Positions 47,432 through 49,150 of a stretch of 49,150 nucleotides of DNA are shown one piece after another. The notes under the pieces are model-generated. The model saw only the letters and a list, made by a program, of their open reading frames with translations. It ran no database searches and was not told where the DNA came from. Source of the stretch: an uncultured Ezakiella sp. (GTDB lineage Bacteria; Bacillota; Clostridia; Tissierellales; Peptoniphilaceae); contig CAMYPV010000002.1 in the NCBI GenBank assembly GCA_947293975.1, positions 1 to 49,150 on the forward strand, written 5' to 3'. A program made the translations under genes and the position numbers. Position 1 is the first letter of the stretch, and each line of letters starts with the position of its first letter.

Positions 47432-48453
47432 AACGCGCAAATGGGACTGGCTCGATAGTCAAGCTGTCAGGTCGTCGCAGAAAGCCTTGGGTCGCTCGTC
47501 TACCTGCTGAATACGATGCTTTGAATGATAAAATGGTGCAGGCGGTTCTCGGCGCGTATGCAACGCGTGTGGAAGCTGAGAAAGCCTTGAACGCCTATCT
47601 TGATAATCCGTACTCGCTGTCTGAATTGACCCTGCAAGACCTCTACAATGAATGGAGTGAGCGCCACTTCAAAAAGATATCATCATCGACAGTTAAATCG
47701 TATGAATTTGGTTTTACATTTTGGCAGGAATTATGGTCTGTGAAATTGACCGATATTAATCCGTATATACTGCAAAGGGAGCTTGATAAATTAGAAGGAT
47801 TGTCGAAGTCGTCAATCGGTCATGCTCGGCTTATTATCAGCCAACTATGCAAAGAAGCTATGCGTCGTCAAATCTACTCAACTGATTATTCTGAGTTGTT
47901 GATATCCCCTGCTGTTGCGGATCCAAAAGATAAAGACATCTTCAGCCGCGAGGATATTGACAAAATGTGGTCGGCTCTCGGTTCGGTTAAAGGTATTGAA
48001 GCGCCTCTATTAATGATATATACAGGTATGCGGATTGGCGAGCTTGCTTCGTGCAAGATTGAATATGTTAATCTCGAAGACCGTTATATTTTACATGGAT
48101 CTAAAACATCGGCGGGTAAAAATCGGATAATTCCAATTCCAATGAAAATTTATCCGCTCATAGAAAAGCTATGTAAAACAAATCACGAATATCTAATCGA
48201 AAAGTCTGGTGCTGGCGTCTCAGCTGACTATTTACGCCGCCACTTATACCACCCAGCGCTTGAACGATTAAATGTAAAACAATTAACGCCGCACGCTTGC
48301 CGTCGGACTTACGCGACAATGCTCAACTCAGGCGTTAAGAATAAACAGTTCATTTCGGCTATCATGGGACATGCTAGCTTTGATACAACCGACCGCTACT
48401 ACATCATTAATCAATCGAGAGACCTCGTCCACGCAGTCGATTTTCTGCAATAA
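47428..48453 (+). CDS. int: Tyrosine-type site-specific integrase
   Basis: A 341-residue integrase that carries out att recombination. An N-terminal arm-binding domain (GSIVKLSGRRRKPWVARL), a SAM-like core-binding domain (about 60-160), then the catalytic domain with Arg in YTGMRIGELAS, the Lys strand (HGSKTSAGKNRIIPI), HACRRTYA (H-x-x-R), GHASFDTTDRYY with the second His and catalytic Tyr. The start is GTG overlapping the upstream stop. It ends 89 bp before attR. Confidence 0.95.
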   Translation: MKRANGTGSIVKLSGRRRKPWVARLPAEYDALNDKMVQAVLGAYATRVEAEKALNAYLDNPYSLSELTLQDLYNEWSERHFKKISSSTVKSYEFGFTFWQELWSVKLTDINPYILQRELDKLEGLSKSSIGHARLIISQLCKEAMRRQIYSTDYSELLISPAVADPKDKDIFSREDIDKMWSALGSVKGIEAPLLMIYTGMRIGELASCKIEYVNLEDRYILHGSKTSAGKNRIIPIPMKIYPLIEKLCKTNHEYLIEKSGAGVSADYLRRHLYHPALERLNVKQLTPHACRRTYATMLNSGVKNKQFISAIMGHASFDTTDRYYIINQSRDLVHAVDFLQ

Positions 48454-48458
48454 AAAAC

Positions 48459-48474
48459 CCACTATATATAGTGG
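48459..48474. terminator. Palindrome after integrase (weak bidirectional terminator)
   Basis: CCACTATA/TATAGTGG is a perfect 16-bp palindrome 6 bp after the int stop, flanked by an A-run on the left. Its U-tract is poor on the plus strand, so termination of int mRNA probably relies also on the attR hairpin at 48601-48628. Confidence 0.45.
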
Positions 48475-48491
48475 TTAAAAATAATTAATAT

Positions 48492-48506
48492 CACGTTAGT
48501 ATCAAC
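48492..48506. promoter_or_regulatory. Arm-type integrase site near attR
   Basis: CACGTTAGTATCAAC resembles the attL arm repeats (CGTTAGTAAC) with one change in the core motif. Confidence 0.45.
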
Positions 48507-48542
48507 AACCGCTCTACCCCTTGGTGTAATGCCATCCCATTT

Positions 48543-48633
48543 TGACTCTTAATCAGTGGGCCCAGGGTTCGAGTCCCTGATGGCGCACCAACTTGAAAGG
48601 CTTGAAACCTATGTTTCAGGTCTTTTTTCTTTT
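48543..48633 (+). repeat. attR, 91-bp core with tRNA-Lys 3' fragment
   Basis: Exact copy of 6733-6823. It contains the tRNA 3' part from the anticodon arm to CCA and the terminator, but no acceptor 5' strand or D-arm, so it is not a working tRNA. Confidence 0.95.
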
Positions 48634-48765
48634 TTATATTCTCGCAATTATGACGAAAAATAACGACTATCGCAAGAAATTTATTGTTATTCTCATAAAA
48701 ATTATAGACCAAAACAACAAAAGATTCAAGTTTTTCATCTTACATCTTTATAATCTTAAACATAA

Positions 48766-48841
48766 AAAATGCAAGCAGTGTGTGCTGCCCCTTATTTCCG
48801 TGTACGGGTTTGTGGGTGCATATCAACGCTGCTTGCATTTT
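48766..48841 (-). terminator. Long-loop terminator of aspartase
   Basis: A 13-bp stem AAAATGCAAGCAG/CTGCTTGCATTTT encloses a 50-base, GC-richer loop and is followed by T-rich sequence on both strands. It begins just after the aspA stop. The loop has its own small stem (CCGT/ACGG). The remaining 48634-48765 shows no gene. Confidence 0.65.
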
Positions 48842-48845
48842 ATTT

Positions 48846-49150
48846 TTATTTATTTTTCTTTTCTATCAATAGATGTTTAGCTGCAATACCAGGTTTTGTC
48901 AACTCGTTTGCATTTAAAATTTCATCTAGGTTTTCGTTTGTCATAATTCCTTCACGTAAAATGATTTCACGTACAGGTGTGCCAGTTTTTAATGATTCTT
49001 TTGCAATTGCTGCAGCTGGCTTGTATCCGATATGTGGAACAAGAGCTGTAATCATTCCAACAGAACTATTTAATAACTCTTCGATACGTTCCTTGTTTGC
49101 TGTAATTCCGTCAACGCAGTTTACTCTTAGAGTATTCATAGCTCCTGTTA
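48846..49150 (-). CDS. aspA: Aspartate ammonia-lyase, C-terminal part
   Basis: The frame is open to the window edge, so this is the last approximately 100 residues of a longer gene. NCVDGITANKERIEELLNSS, then ITALVPHIGYKPAAAIAKES and TGTPVREIILREGIMTNENL, followed by TKPGIAA, match the C-terminal domain of aspartase/fumarase II enzymes. The ending (ILNANELTKPGIAA) is closer to bacillar aspartases than to fumarases. It deaminates aspartate to fumarate. This is the host gene that lay beside the tRNA before integration. Confidence 0.85.
   Translation of the reverse strand, partial: TGAMNTLRVNCVDGITANKERIEELLNSSVGMITALVPHIGYKPAAAIAKESLKTGTPVREIILREGIMTNENLDEILNANELTKPGIAAKHLLIEKKNK

Larger units (their letters stand above)
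6733..48633. mobile_element. Integrated temperate myophage genome (prophage)
   Basis: A 41.8-kb provirus is bounded by 91-bp direct repeats in tRNA-Lys. The module order is complete: integrase, repressor, Cro, recombination/replication, late regulator, terminase, portal, head, contractile tail with sheath and tube, baseplate with PAAR tip, fibres, holin and endolysin. No insertion sequence interrupts it. The only clearly broken reading frame is a small early gene near 37320. It looks intact and probably inducible, although that is inferred. The sheath and tube make it a contractile-tailed phage. The tape measure of 673 residues predicts a tail of about 100 nm using the usual 1.5 angstrom per residue. 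Confidence 0.95.

Noticed and set aside
48543..48590. A second tRNA-Lys gene at the right end
   Set aside because: Only the part from the anticodon arm to CCA is present; the 5' acceptor strand and D-arm are missing. It is the att duplicate.
48491..48712. A 73-residue minus-strand frame across attR
   Set aside because: It reads through the tRNA fragment and terminator, has no ribosome site and is a typical spurious tRNA-derived frame.
1..49150. CRISPR array or Cas genes
   Set aside because: No regular direct repeats with unique spacers; the repeat clusters at 37804 and 42622 are short and have no spacers of constant size.

Overview
The window is part of the chromosome of a low-GC, anaerobic Gram-positive bacterium, most likely a Peptoniphilaceae/Tissierellia-type coccus. 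Evidence for this is the AT-rich host DNA, strong AGGAGG ribosome sites, lipoproteins, arginine deiminase and peptidase T, and Firmicute-type phage genes. The genus is an inference. Host DNA occupies about 1-6700 and 48634-49150. The left flank, all on the minus strand, holds an FTR1 iron permease with a lipoprotein, arginine deiminase (arcA) coupled to an uncharacterised TIM-barrel protein, an oligopeptide-binding lipoprotein and peptidase T. The right flank holds the end of aspartate ammonia-lyase.

A complete-looking 41.8-kb temperate myophage genome sits between them, integrated in a tRNA-Lys(CTT) gene. A perfect 91-bp direct repeat (6733-6823 and 48543-48633) marks attL and attR. The repeat covers the tRNA 3' part and its terminator, so the host tRNA stays intact.

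Reading the prophage from its right end: integrase, a coiled-coil/T5orf172 protein and a CI-like LexA-type repressor run on the plus strand. Cro and every other gene run on the minus strand. The early region (45268-35035) has ERF recombinase, a replication initiator carrying an iteron-type origin, a DnaC-like loader, a Gam-like protein, SSB, many small genes, VRR-NUC, two MazG-like proteins and a sigma-like late regulator. A probable activator-dependent late promoter at about 34981 drives a ParB-methyltransferase fusion, terminase, portal, a MuF head protein with a C-terminal toxin domain plus a candidate immunity gene, scaffold, capsid, neck, sheath, tube, frameshifted chaperone, tape measure, baseplate, tail fibres, holin and endolysin.

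The most unusual part is at 10823-13602. A radical SAM/SPASM enzyme of the peptide-maturase type overlaps a tail protein with 24 cysteines in 93 residues, seven of them exactly every fourth residue. This suggests a phage structural protein that is post-translationally cross-linked in the manner of a thioether RiPP. Other points of interest are poly-G tracts in two fibre genes and in the methyltransferase (possible phase variation), the MuF toxin/immunity pair, an amidase-phosphodiester glycosidase endolysin, an accessory operon beside attL with a perfect promoter and a ribbon-helix-helix protein, and a candidate small RNA whose CUCCU segment is complementary to ribosome sites of several prophage genes.

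I worked by reading only. Family names are from motif recognition, not from searches.
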